A stretch of DNA of 64,000 nt from Campylobacter sp. TTU_617 (GTDB lineage Bacteria > Campylobacterota > Campylobacteria > Campylobacterales > Campylobacteraceae): assembly GCF_016599045.1 (NCBI RefSeq), contig NZ_JAENKV010000002.1, positions 121,481 through 185,480 of the forward strand, read 5' to 3'. Below, piece after piece: positions 56,383 to 64,000 of this stretch. Under the pieces are notes generated by a model. That model saw only the letters and a program-made list of their open reading frames with translations. It had not been told where the DNA came from and searched no databases. Both the position numbers and the translations under genes were made by a program. The first letter of the stretch is position 1. Every line of letters starts with the position of its first letter.

Positions 56383-56794
56383 AGCTTTATGCAAAGAAGC
56401 GGGACTTGATTTTTATGATGATGAGCTAGTTAGTGAAAATGGTAAGAAAATTTATCGTGTTTATGTGATGAAAAAAGGTGGGGTAAATTTAGATGATTGT
56501 GCAAGATTAAGCGAAATTTTATCCCCACTTTTTGATGTTGAACCGCCTGTGAATGGGGAGTATTTTTTAGAAGTATCCTCACCAGGGCTTGAAAGAAAGC
56601 TTACTAAATTAGATCATTTTCAAAAAAGCATTAATGAACTTGTAAAAATCACTACCAATGAAAAAGAAAAATTAGAAGCAAAAATTATCTCTATTGAAAA
56701 TGAAAATATAATTCTAGAAAATTTGGAAAATAAAGAAAAAATTACCTTAAATTTTAATGATATTAAAAAAGCTAGAACTTTTATCGTATGGTAA
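56372..56794 (+). CDS. rimP: Ribosome maturation factor RimP
   Basis: 140 residues: N-terminal domain with YRVYVMKKGGVNLDDCARLSE and the conserved GEYFLEVSSPGLERKLTKLDHF near 65-86, then a small C-terminal SH3-like domain. It is required for 30S assembly. It ends the infB-rbfA-rimP group; 50 bases later the McrBC system starts. Confidence 0.94.
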   Translation: MNLEALCKEAGLDFYDDELVSENGKKIYRVYVMKKGGVNLDDCARLSEILSPLFDVEPPVNGEYFLEVSSPGLERKLTKLDHFQKSINELVKITTNEKEKLEAKIISIENENIILENLENKEKITLNFNDIKKARTFIVW

Positions 56795-56844
56795 AAATTT
56801 AGATTTCTAAATTTTTTGATATTAAATATTAGAAAGGTTTATTT

Positions 56845-58851
56845 ATGAATATAAATTCAATTAGTGATTATGAAGAATTTTTAAAGAAAATTTATGAGAA
56901 ATATAGAAGCAAACTTTTAGAATTTAAAAAAGATGAGATAGAATCTTATAAAAATAATAAAGAAATTAAAAAATTAAAGACAAAAGAAAATTATAATTTT
57001 TATGTTGCTAGAAATTCAAAGTCTATAGTATCGTTTGTTGATTCAAGTAAAGAACTATGCGATACATTTACTATAGATAATTTTTTAAATAAGTTAAAGA
57101 ATATTGATGATAAGCAGATTAGATCTTATAATCCTATTATATATAAAGATATTTTAGAAAACAACGGTTTAGTTTCAGATAGTTCAGATTATTTTTTAGT
57201 TCCTTCAAATCCAGATAATTTTTCCCTTGAAGATTATTTTAATAACAATAAAGATGAAGATTTAAGATGGGGCAAAAGTGGAGGATCGGCTCTTTTAAAT
57301 ATGAAATCAAATAATAAAATATTTTTTTATACATCTAAGGAATCTAAAATTTGTTTTTATGGTGTAATAAAGGAAGTTAGAGAAGATGGAGAATTTATTA
57401 TTAATAAAATTCAAAAATTAGAAAAAACTATAGACTTAGATGAGGCTAAAGAATATAATTTTACTCATCCTCAAAAAAATCAAAATTTCTCTAATTTATT
57501 TATTTTAAATTATTTATTATTAGCAAATAATTTAATATTTAATAAAGGTCAAAATATACCTTTAAATCAAATTCTTTATGGACCTCCAGGTACAGGAAAA
57601 ACTTATCATACTATAGATAAGGCTTTAGAAATTTTAGGTGAAAATATAGAAAGTAGAGATGAGAAAAAAGCAAAATTTGATGAATATGTAAAAAATGGGC
57701 AAATAGTCTTTACAACTTTTCATCAAAGCTATGGATATGAAGAATTTGTAGAAGGTATAAAGCCTGATTTAGATAAAAAAAATAAAAATGAAAATTCACA
57801 AATTAATTATAAGATTAAAGATGGAATTTTTAAAGAACTTTGTCAAAAGGCTTTAGAAGCTTTAGAACAAGATTTTAAAAAAAGTAAAGATAGTTTTTTA
57901 GAACATTTTAAAGAGGAGAAAAAAATAAATCTTGAAGGTAAAGAATTTAGATTTGAGGAGCCGAATAATTTATGTATTAAAAATTTAAAAATACATCTTA
58001 ATTATGTTAGAAATATTATTGAAAAGATAGGATATAATAAACCCCAAGATATTATAAGCTTTATACAAGAAATTATACAAGTTAAAGATAATCCAGAAAA
58101 TATTATCAAGCACTATGAGATTATTATAAATTATTTTTATAATGAGTATTTTAAAATAAAGAAATTTATCATAATCATTGATGAAATCAATCGTGGTAAT
58201 GTAAGTAAGATTTTTGGCGAGCTTATAACTTTGATAGAACCTAGTAAAAGATTGGGCAATAAGGAAGCATTAGAATTAACTTTGCCTTATAGTGGTGAAA
58301 AATTTGGAGTACCTAAAAATGTATATATTATAGGCACTATGAATACAGCTGATAGAAGTATCACTTCTCTTGATACAGCTCTAAGAAGACGTTTTGAATT
58401 TGTTGAGATGATGCCTGATGTGAGTGAATTATCTATAGATTGTGAAGGTATTAATTTACAAGAGTTATTAATAGCTATAAACACTCGCATAGAATATTTA
58501 CTAGATAGAGAAAAAACTATAGGTCATGCATTTTTTATAGGTGTTGAAAATTTAGAAGGTTTAAAAAAGGTATTTCAAAATAAAATCATTCCACTTTTGC
58601 AAGAGTATTTTTATAATGATTATGCTTTAATTGATGCGGTTTTAAATCATAATGGCATGATTAAAATTGAAAATGAAAATGAAGAAAATGCTAAATATCT
58701 TCAAAAAATAAAAAATTTAGACAATGTAGATAGCGAGAAAGTTATTTATAATATTACTTCATTTGATAATAAAATTTGGAATAATATAAAAACATACCAA
58801 GCTATTTATGATGGAGAAGAACAAGATAAAAATGAAAAAAATGAAGAGTAA
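56845..58851 (+). CDS. mcrB: McrB-like GTP-dependent restriction motor subunit
   Basis: 668 residues. Residues 1-240 are an N-terminal domain of unassigned fold, expected to recognise modified DNA; it contains DLRWGKSGG at 140-147 followed by a strand-rich part. The AAA+ motor follows: Walker A GPPGTGKT at 246-253, Walker B IIDEINRG near 444-451, and the McrB signature MNTADR at 499-504 with LDTALRRRFEF. McrB rings use GTP and drive the McrC nuclease against modified foreign DNA. RBS AAAGGTT. No methylase is adjacent, as expected for type IV. By order it is Cj0139. Confidence 0.9.
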   Translation: MNINSISDYEEFLKKIYEKYRSKLLEFKKDEIESYKNNKEIKKLKTKENYNFYVARNSKSIVSFVDSSKELCDTFTIDNFLNKLKNIDDKQIRSYNPIIYKDILENNGLVSDSSDYFLVPSNPDNFSLEDYFNNNKDEDLRWGKSGGSALLNMKSNNKIFFYTSKESKICFYGVIKEVREDGEFIINKIQKLEKTIDLDEAKEYNFTHPQKNQNFSNLFILNYLLLANNLIFNKGQNIPLNQILYGPPGTGKTYHTIDKALEILGENIESRDEKKAKFDEYVKNGQIVFTTFHQSYGYEEFVEGIKPDLDKKNKNENSQINYKIKDGIFKELCQKALEALEQDFKKSKDSFLEHFKEEKKINLEGKEFRFEEPNNLCIKNLKIHLNYVRNIIEKIGYNKPQDIISFIQEIIQVKDNPENIIKHYEIIINYFYNEYFKIKKFIIIIDEINRGNVSKIFGELITLIEPSKRLGNKEALELTLPYSGEKFGVPKNVYIIGTMNTADRSITSLDTALRRRFEFVEMMPDVSELSIDCEGINLQELLIAINTRIEYLLDREKTIGHAFFIGVENLEGLKKVFQNKIIPLLQEYFYNDYALIDAVLNHNGMIKIENENEENAKYLQKIKNLDNVDSEKVIYNITSFDNKIWNNIKTYQAIYDGEEQDKNEKNEE

Positions 58852-60301
58852 TACTTTTTCTATCATCGAATATCAAGCCTTTAATATTGATGATTTAATA
58901 AAAGCATTTTTAAAAGGTAAAAATGAAAAACAAGAAGATAAAGAAAATATAGAGCAAAGAGCCAGAAAATTTTATCAAGAACTAGAAGATTTTACAAAAA
59001 ATAATGAAAATCTTCTAGGTTTTAAAAATAAAAATACCCTAAAAGCTAAAAATTATGTAGGCATTATCCAAACTAAAAGCGGAGTTTTAGAAATTTTACC
59101 AAAATGCACAAATTTAGAAAGTTATAAAGATAGTACAGATAGTTTAAACATAGCAAAAGAAAAGTTAAAAAATGCCTATGTAATAAATAAGAATAATGAA
59201 TTATTTACGAGGTTTAGTTATTTTCAAGATTATAAAATTTTAAAAATTAGCAAAGCAAAAGATTTGAAAAATATCAAAGTAAAAAAATGGTATAGTTTAA
59301 CAAAAGTAAATTTTAACCCTAAAATTCTTTTAATCAATTTACTAAAAACCTTAAAAAATTCTCCTTTTAAAAAATCACAAATTTCATCTTTGCAAAGTTC
59401 TAAAATGCCATTATTTGAAATTTTTATCACGATGTTTTTAGATGAATTTGATAGCGTGTATAAAAAAGGCCTAATGAGATCTTATGTAGATTATGAGAGT
59501 AATAGAGCTTTTTTAAAAGGAAAACTACTTTTTAGTGAGCATATTAAACAAAATCTAGTTCATAAAGAAAGATTTTTTACAAGTAGTGATGAGTTTGTTT
59601 TAGATATAGCACCAAACCGCTTAATAAAATCTACTCTAAATTTCTTAAAATCCAAAACAAGTATGAATAAATTTAGACTCATAAAGTCCTTACAAATGCT
59701 TGATGAGGTGGAATTTTCTAAAAATTATGAAAAAGATTTTAGCTATAAAATTTCAAGACATTTTGATTATTATGAAAACTTGCTTTTATGGTGTAAAATT
59801 TTCTTAAAAAATGAAAGTTTTATGCCTTATTATGGTAAAAATGAAGCCTTTGCTTTACTTTTTCCTATGGAAAAGCTTTTTGAAGATTATGTGGCGTATA
59901 TGCTAAAAAAAGCAAATCCAACTGAAAATATTAAAACTCAAAGCAGTGGAAAATACTTGATTTCAAAAAATGATGAAAAATGTTTTATGCTAAAGCCTGA
60001 TTTATATATAGAAAATACAATGATTTTAGATACCAAGTGGAAAATTCCAGATAGTGATGAAGATAAAAAGCAGGGCATAGTACAAAGTGATTTGTATCAA
60101 ATGTTTGCTTATGCTTGTAAATTTAAAATTCATGATATTAAACTCATATATCCTTTGTGTGATAGAACAATGAAATTAAAAGAAAAATTTGAAAGTCCTT
60201 TAGTATTTAATGCGGGCAAACATTTTTGGTTTGAATTCGAAAAGCACTATTCTAAACGAGATATAAAAGTTCAAGTGCTTTTTGCGCCCCTACCTTTTTA
60301 A
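58841..60301 (+). CDS. mcrC: McrC-like nuclease subunit of the McrBC system
   Basis: I choose the ATG at 58841 (486 residues); ATGs at 58808 and 58832 are also in frame and all lie within the end of mcrB, so the genes are translationally coupled. The N-terminal half is a DUF-type beta domain (NYVGIIQTKSGVLEILPKC). The C-terminal third holds a PD-(D/E)xK nuclease: KPDLYIENTMILDTKWK followed by QSDLYQMFAYACKF. McrC stimulates McrB and cuts DNA. The catalytic residues are intact. The 3' end overlaps convergent znuB by 12 bases. Confidence 0.9.
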   Translation: MKSNTFSIIEYQAFNIDDLIKAFLKGKNEKQEDKENIEQRARKFYQELEDFTKNNENLLGFKNKNTLKAKNYVGIIQTKSGVLEILPKCTNLESYKDSTDSLNIAKEKLKNAYVINKNNELFTRFSYFQDYKILKISKAKDLKNIKVKKWYSLTKVNFNPKILLINLLKTLKNSPFKKSQISSLQSSKMPLFEIFITMFLDEFDSVYKKGLMRSYVDYESNRAFLKGKLLFSEHIKQNLVHKERFFTSSDEFVLDIAPNRLIKSTLNFLKSKTSMNKFRLIKSLQMLDEVEFSKNYEKDFSYKISRHFDYYENLLLWCKIFLKNESFMPYYGKNEAFALLFPMEKLFEDYVAYMLKKANPTENIKTQSSGKYLISKNDEKCFMLKPDLYIENTMILDTKWKIPDSDEDKKQGIVQSDLYQMFAYACKFKIHDIKLIYPLCDRTMKLKEKFESPLVFNAGKHFWFEFEKHYSKRDIKVQVLFAPLPF

Positions 60302-61093
60302 AAATTTTCCTATCAAATGTATTAAAAATCCAAAACAAGCTACAGCTATGATACAAGCACCGCTTGAGAGATTAAGATAATAGCTAAGCATAAGTCCTAA
60401 AATACAAAAAATCATACTTAAAAAACTTGCTAAAATCATAATAAAACCAAGTCTTTTGCTAAAATTTTCAGCAATAAAACTTGGGATACTAAGTAAGGCC
60501 ATAACTAAAATAAGCCCCACAAGACGTATGGAAATAACTATACAAAAAGCCATAAGCGCAATTAAAAGATAATGAAAAAAGTTTATATTAACACCACGAA
60601 CTTTTGCAAATTCAGCATCAAAACTTAAAGCTTCAAATTGTCTATAAAATAAAACTATCAAAACTATTACTATTATATCAACTATAGCCATAAGCCATAG
60701 ATCTTGTATTCCTATGGCTAAAATACTTCCAAAAAGATAAGCCATTAAATCCGTGTTGTAATTAGGACTTAAATCAATTAATATAATGCCAACAGCCATT
60801 CCAAAAGCCCAAATTACAGCAATAATGTTATCGCTTCTATATTCATAATGCTTAGCTAAAAAGGCCACTAAAAAAGCTAAAAATAAAGTAAATATCCCAG
60901 TGCTTAATAAAATAGGCAAAGAAAAATAAAAAGCTATGCCTATGCCTCCAAAAGCTCCATGCGTTATACCACCAGCCATAGAAAAAAGACGATTTATCAT
61001 TACTAAAGTCCCTATAACTCCGCAAGCTATACTGACTAAAAATGCTCCCAATAAAGCGTTTTGAAAAAAAGTGAAATTTAAAATTTCAAACAT
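60290..61093 (-). CDS. znuB: Zinc ABC transporter permease ZnuB
   Basis: 267 residues, seven to eight membrane segments, ABC-3 family: FQNALLGAFLVSIACGVIGTLVMINR at the start, SMAGGITHGAFGGIGIAF near 37-54 and LVMALLSIPSFIAENFS near 200. It forms the inner-membrane channel of the zinc (or manganese) importer; the ZnuA histidine loop argues for zinc. It overlaps znuC by 8 bases. Confidence 0.93.
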   Translation of the reverse strand: MFEILNFTFFQNALLGAFLVSIACGVIGTLVMINRLFSMAGGITHGAFGGIGIAFYFSLPILLSTGIFTLFLAFLVAFLAKHYEYRSDNIIAVIWAFGMAVGIILIDLSPNYNTDLMAYLFGSILAIGIQDLWLMAIVDIIVIVLIVLFYRQFEALSFDAEFAKVRGVNINFFHYLLIALMAFCIVISIRLVGLILVMALLSIPSFIAENFSKRLGFIMILASFLSMIFCILGLMLSYYLNLSSGACIIAVACFGFLIHLIGKFLKR

Positions 61094-61940
61094 AATTTTC
61101 CTTTGAAAATTTCAAACAAAAATTTTCTTTTTTAAATTCGGTTTTTCTTAAATTTCTTCTTACAAATTCTTGTTCGCATAACTTCTTGCTATTACAATTT
61201 TTTTCATTGCAAAAACAAGAATTTAAACTCATTTCCACATCACAAAAATGAGAATGATTTTCGTATAAATGCTTTAAAAATAAACTTTTTTCTTTCTCTT
61301 TGGCGTTAGTATGTAAAAAAAGCTCTTTATTTAAATGAGCGATTTTATCACTATAAGCAAGCACTAGATTAATATCGTGGCAAATGAGTAAAATTCCTAC
61401 ACCTTTTTGATGCAAAGAACTTAAAAGTTCAAAAATTTGTATAGCAGATTTATTATCAACACTTGCAGTTGGCTCATCTAAAATCAGCATTTTGCATTCA
61501 CTTGCTAATGCTCTTGCAATAAAAACGCGTTGTCTTTGCCCGCCGCTTAAAGAATTTATTGTTTTATTCCAAAAATTTTCCATTCCTACGCTTTTTAAAG
61601 CTTGCATAGCTTTTTCTTTATCTTCTTTGCTGTAAAAACCAAAAATTTTTTTACTTATAAGTCCCATAAGAACAATTTCAATTACTCTTGGATAAAAATT
61701 AGGATTTGCTAAAGTATATTGAGGAACATAACCTATTTCTTTTCTTTGAATAGCTTGAAATTTGATCTCATTTTTAGATTTTAAAAGTCCTAAGATAAGT
61801 TTTATGAGGGTTGATTTTCCTGCACCATTTGGACCTATGATAGAAAGAAAGTCTTTGTTATCATAATTTAGATTGATATTTTTTAAAACTATTTCATTTC
61901 CATATGTATAATTAAGATTAGAAATTTCAAAAAAAAGCAT
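61086..61940 (-). CDS. znuC: Zinc ABC transporter ATP-binding protein ZnuC with Cys-rich tail
   Basis: 284 residues. Walker A GPNGAGKS is at 36-43, signature LSGGQRQRVFIARALA near 137-152, Walker B MLILDEPTASVD near 155-166, and the switch His is in LICHDIN. After residue about 220 there is a tail of some 60 residues not needed by the ATPase fold, with histidines 229/231 and cysteines 233, 242, 244, 249, 255 and 275. It could sense metal. It overlaps znuB and lies 11 bases after znuA. Confidence 0.93.
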   Translation of the reverse strand: MLFFEISNLNYTYGNEIVLKNINLNYDNKDFLSIIGPNGAGKSTLIKLILGLLKSKNEIKFQAIQRKEIGYVPQYTLANPNFYPRVIEIVLMGLISKKIFGFYSKEDKEKAMQALKSVGMENFWNKTINSLSGGQRQRVFIARALASECKMLILDEPTASVDNKSAIQIFELLSSLHQKGVGILLICHDINLVLAYSDKIAHLNKELFLHTNAKEKEKSLFLKHLYENHSHFCDVEMSLNSCFCNEKNCNSKKLCEQEFVRRNLRKTEFKKENFCLKFSKENYV

Positions 61941-61951
61941 TAAAGACCTAA

Positions 61952-62809
61952 TTATAGATTTTTAGAAAAGGCATCAGCTGTTTTTAAAAGTTCATTTTCC
62001 CAATCATAAGACAAATGATCTATTTTATAAATTTGCGCATCACATTCTTTTGCCAATGTTTTTGCCGCATTTTCAGGAAAGCCACTTTGAACAAAAATGA
62101 CTTTTATATTTTTATTTTTTATTAGAGTGATTAGATTTTGCAAATCTTTGCTTTTTGGTTCTTTGCCTAGAATTTCTACGGGAATTTGTATAAGATTATA
62201 ACGTTTTGCAAAATATGTCCAAGAAGGATGATAAACTACAAATTCTTTATTTTTTAATTTTTCTAGTTTTGATGCAATTTGCAAATTTAAACTATTTAAC
62301 TCTTTTAAAAATTGATCTAAATTTTGTTTATATAAATTTTTATTTTGTGGATATTTTTGACTTAAAGCATCATAAATATTTAAAGCCATAGTTTGCACTA
62401 AGATAGGATCAAGCCAAGTATGAGGATCAAAGTGTTCATGCGAATGTTCATGTCCATGAGAGTGATCATGTAAATGTTCGTGCTCATCATCAGTTTCTAG
62501 TAAAGTTATATTTTTTTGTATATTTACAACTTGAAGTTTTGGGAAATTTTGTTTAAATTTATCTATAAAAACTTTTTCAAATTCTAATCCTATGGTAAAA
62601 TAAATATCACTTTTTTCAAGATCTTTCATAGTGCTTGGTTTAAATTCAAAATTGTGTTCATTACTATTTGGTGGTAATATTATATTGATATTTAGAGTAT
62701 TTGCGGCTATTTTCTTTACAAAAAATGCTTGAGGAGCTATGCTAACACTAATTAAAGGTTTTGCTTGTAGTATTAAAAAAGAAAAACATAATAATATAAT
62801 TTTTTTCAT
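61952..62809 (-). CDS. znuA: Zinc-binding periplasmic protein ZnuA
   Basis: 285 residues with a signal peptide (MKKIILLCFSFLILQA). This is a cluster A-I metal-binding protein: the first ligand His is in SNEHNFEFKPS, then comes a His/Asp/Glu-rich loop at about 112-132 (HDHSHGHEHSHEHFDPH), then VYHPSWTYF and a C-terminal Asp region. The loop is the ZnuA mark, buffering zinc before transport. It is first in znuABC; a minus-strand TATACT at 62859-62854 is a likely -10 box. Confidence 0.95.
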   Translation of the reverse strand: MKKIILLCFSFLILQAKPLISVSIAPQAFFVKKIAANTLNINIILPPNSNEHNFEFKPSTMKDLEKSDIYFTIGLEFEKVFIDKFKQNFPKLQVVNIQKNITLLETDDEHEHLHDHSHGHEHSHEHFDPHTWLDPILVQTMALNIYDALSQKYPQNKNLYKQNLDQFLKELNSLNLQIASKLEKLKNKEFVVYHPSWTYFAKRYNLIQIPVEILGKEPKSKDLQNLITLIKNKNIKVIFVQSGFPENAAKTLAKECDAQIYKIDHLSYDWENELLKTADAFSKNL

Positions 62810-62853
62810 TAGATTGACTTTCTAGAATGTTTTTAAAGATTTTTAAGTCTTAT

Positions 62854-62859
62854 AGTATA
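62854..62859 (-). promoter_or_regulatory. Likely znuABC promoter -10 box
   Basis: TATACT on the minus strand within TTTGCTATACTATAAG, about 45 bases before the znuA ATG. I could not identify a clear Zur- or Fur-type palindrome beside it. Confidence 0.45.
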
Positions 62860-62907
62860 GCAAACAATCGTTTAATTTTTTTTAATAAAAAATAAATTTT
62901 TATTTGA

Positions 62908-62913
62908 TAAAAT
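62908..62913 (+). promoter_or_regulatory. Likely chemoreceptor promoter -10 box
   Basis: TAAAAT in TTTTTATTTGATAAAATAACGG, 40 bases before the receptor ATG, with T-rich sequence upstream as in Campylobacter sigma-70 promoters. Confidence 0.45.
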
Positions 62914-62952
62914 AACGGCTTTGAAAAAAATCTTTAATTTAAGGAGTTTTAT

Positions 62953-64000
62953 ATGAGCTTAAAATTTAAGGTTTCTTTGGTTGCAAATTTAATTGCAATT
63001 TTTTGCTTAGGTTTGCTTGGAATTATAACTTACATTTTTATTAATAAGAGTATATATCATGAAGTTGTAAATGCTGAAACAAACTATATTAAAGTTGCAA
63101 AAAATTCTATGATAAATTTTTCAAAGAACAATTCTGATACTCTTGAAAATTTTTCAAAAAGAATTTTGTCATTTTCTTATAATCAATTAAACAACCAACA
63201 AGCTTTGATGGAAAATATAGGAGATGATTTAAAATTATTAAGAGAAGCTGGAGGATTTTTAGCAGCTTATATTGCGCAACCAGATGGTGAGCTTGTTGTA
63301 AGTGATACAGATTCTGATGCTAAAGGAAAGAATTTTGGTATTTATGGTAAAGCTGATAATTATGATGCAAGAACAAGAGATTATTATCAAGAAGCTTTAA
63401 AAACAAATGGAATTTATATAACCCCTTCTTATATTGACATAACTTCAAATCTTCCTTGTTTTACTTACTCAAAGGCTCTTTATAAAGATGGTAAATTTAT
63501 AGGAGTTTTAGCAATTGATGTTTTGGTAGAAGAATTGCAAAAAGAATTTGAAACTAATCCAGGAAGAACTTTTGTTTTTGATAAAAACAATAAAGTTTTT
63601 GCTTCAACAGATAAAGAACAACTTAAAGAAGGTTACAATATAGACCAAATTGCAAATATTGCTAAAACAAAAGCTGATTTAGAACCTTTTGAATATCAAC
63701 GTGCTGATGGCTCACAAAGATTTGGAATTTGTACTAAAATTGGAGATTATACTGCTTGTATAGCAGAATCATTGGATGTGATAAAAAGTTCTGCAAATAA
63801 AATGGCTTATATACAAATAATAGTTGTTATTATAATGATAGCACTTAGTATCATATTGCTTTACGTTATCCTTTCTAAACTTCTCTCCCCGCTCACCACT
63901 ATCCAAAATGGTCTTAACTCATTCTTTGATTTTATTAATCATAAAACAAATAATGTATCAACCATTAATATAAAAACAAATGATGAATTTGGTCAAATAT
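62953..64000 (+). CDS. Methyl-accepting chemotaxis protein (Tlp2-like), N-terminal part
   Basis: About 349 residues are visible before the window ends; no stop is reached. RBS AAGGAG. There is a membrane segment near 10-32 and then a periplasmic double-CACHE domain to about 277, with the ligand-pocket region YDARTRDYYQEALKTNGIYI, then ITSNLPCFTYSKAL and FIGVLAIDV. A second membrane segment (about 280-303) precedes the start of a HAMP-like region. The R, Y and D pattern fits amino-acid-type dCACHE sensors. The part after residue 305 resembles the module shared by C. jejuni Tlp2, Tlp3 and Tlp4. By order it is Cj0144. Confidence 0.9.
   Translation, partial: MSLKFKVSLVANLIAIFCLGLLGIITYIFINKSIYHEVVNAETNYIKVAKNSMINFSKNNSDTLENFSKRILSFSYNQLNNQQALMENIGDDLKLLREAGGFLAAYIAQPDGELVVSDTDSDAKGKNFGIYGKADNYDARTRDYYQEALKTNGIYITPSYIDITSNLPCFTYSKALYKDGKFIGVLAIDVLVEELQKEFETNPGRTFVFDKNNKVFASTDKEQLKEGYNIDQIANIAKTKADLEPFEYQRADGSQRFGICTKIGDYTACIAESLDVIKSSANKMAYIQIIVVIIMIALSIILLYVILSKLLSPLTTIQNGLNSFFDFINHKTNNVSTINIKTNDEFGQI

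Noticed and set aside
62880..62905. AATAAAAA...TTTTTATT inverted repeat before the chemoreceptor gene
   Set aside because: Pure A/T and expected by chance in this composition; no link to a known metal-regulator box for znuA.

Overview
The window is chromosomal DNA of a thermophilic Campylobacter. It is very AT-rich and tightly packed, with many start/stop overlaps, and its products match the C. jejuni/C. coli/C. lari type. Diagnostic gene sets are the split F1 operon preceded by parAB, dcuA-aspA, lctP-lutABC, a two-domain LgtF-type glycosyltransferase, WlaN-like G-tract glycosyltransferases, PflC, and a Tlp2-like receptor. AtpD and other proteins differ from my memory of C. jejuni at many positions, so a sister species (lari group or similar) is as likely as C. 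jejuni; this is inference. I saw no rRNA, tRNA, CRISPR array, insertion sequence or prophage.

Layout. (1) 1-9485, minus strand: fmt-birA-parA-parB-atpF'-F-H-A-G-D-C-tolQ-tolR, nearly without gaps. The membrane subunits a and c of the ATP synthase are not here. (2) 9486-10337: a small accessory locus. A lipoprotein gene is interrupted by an in-frame TGA and is divergent from an 82-residue HTH regulator; the two share a pair of palindromic operators. (3) 10338-13658, minus: proB with a TfoX-N gene, obgE, a 565-base non-coding gap, then rpmA and rplU with a structured leader. (4) 13775-18786, minus: five secreted proteins or lipoproteins (CsgG-like, DUF6844-like, LpoB-like, YcfL-like, COG3014-like) ending in clear terminators. 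(5) 18923-21676, minus: aspA-dcuA for aspartate/fumarate metabolism; ung is divergent. (6) 22636-32723, minus: an unknown gene, an Mla-type lipid transporter (MlaE-F-D plus lipoprotein), tkt, ispA, the flagellar motor protein PflC, YbaB, murE, a TPR-like protein and an NfuA-type C-terminal domain. (7) 32802-40059: a DUF2130 putative nuclease, an MFS exporter, then L-lactate permease and the LutABC oxidase. (8) 40046-47191: six glycosyltransferases, three of them with poly-G tracts of 9-10, two of which are paralogues sharing a 201-base direct repeat. This is a phase-variable surface-glycan (probably lipooligosaccharide) locus. (9) 47200-56794: bamA, then M23 peptidase, lpxC, tsaB-like, thrB, ylxR, infB, rbfA, rimP on the plus strand. 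(10) 56845-60301: McrBC restriction system. (11) 60290-62809: znuABC zinc importer; the window ends inside a chemoreceptor gene.

The most interesting parts are the contingency glycosyltransferase locus and its repeats, the regulator/lipoprotein locus with the in-frame UGA, a hairpin that would hide the fmt ribosome-binding site only in read-through transcripts, a structured rplU leader, a cysteine-rich tail on ZnuC, and an apparently AUA-started tsaB gene coupled to lpxC.
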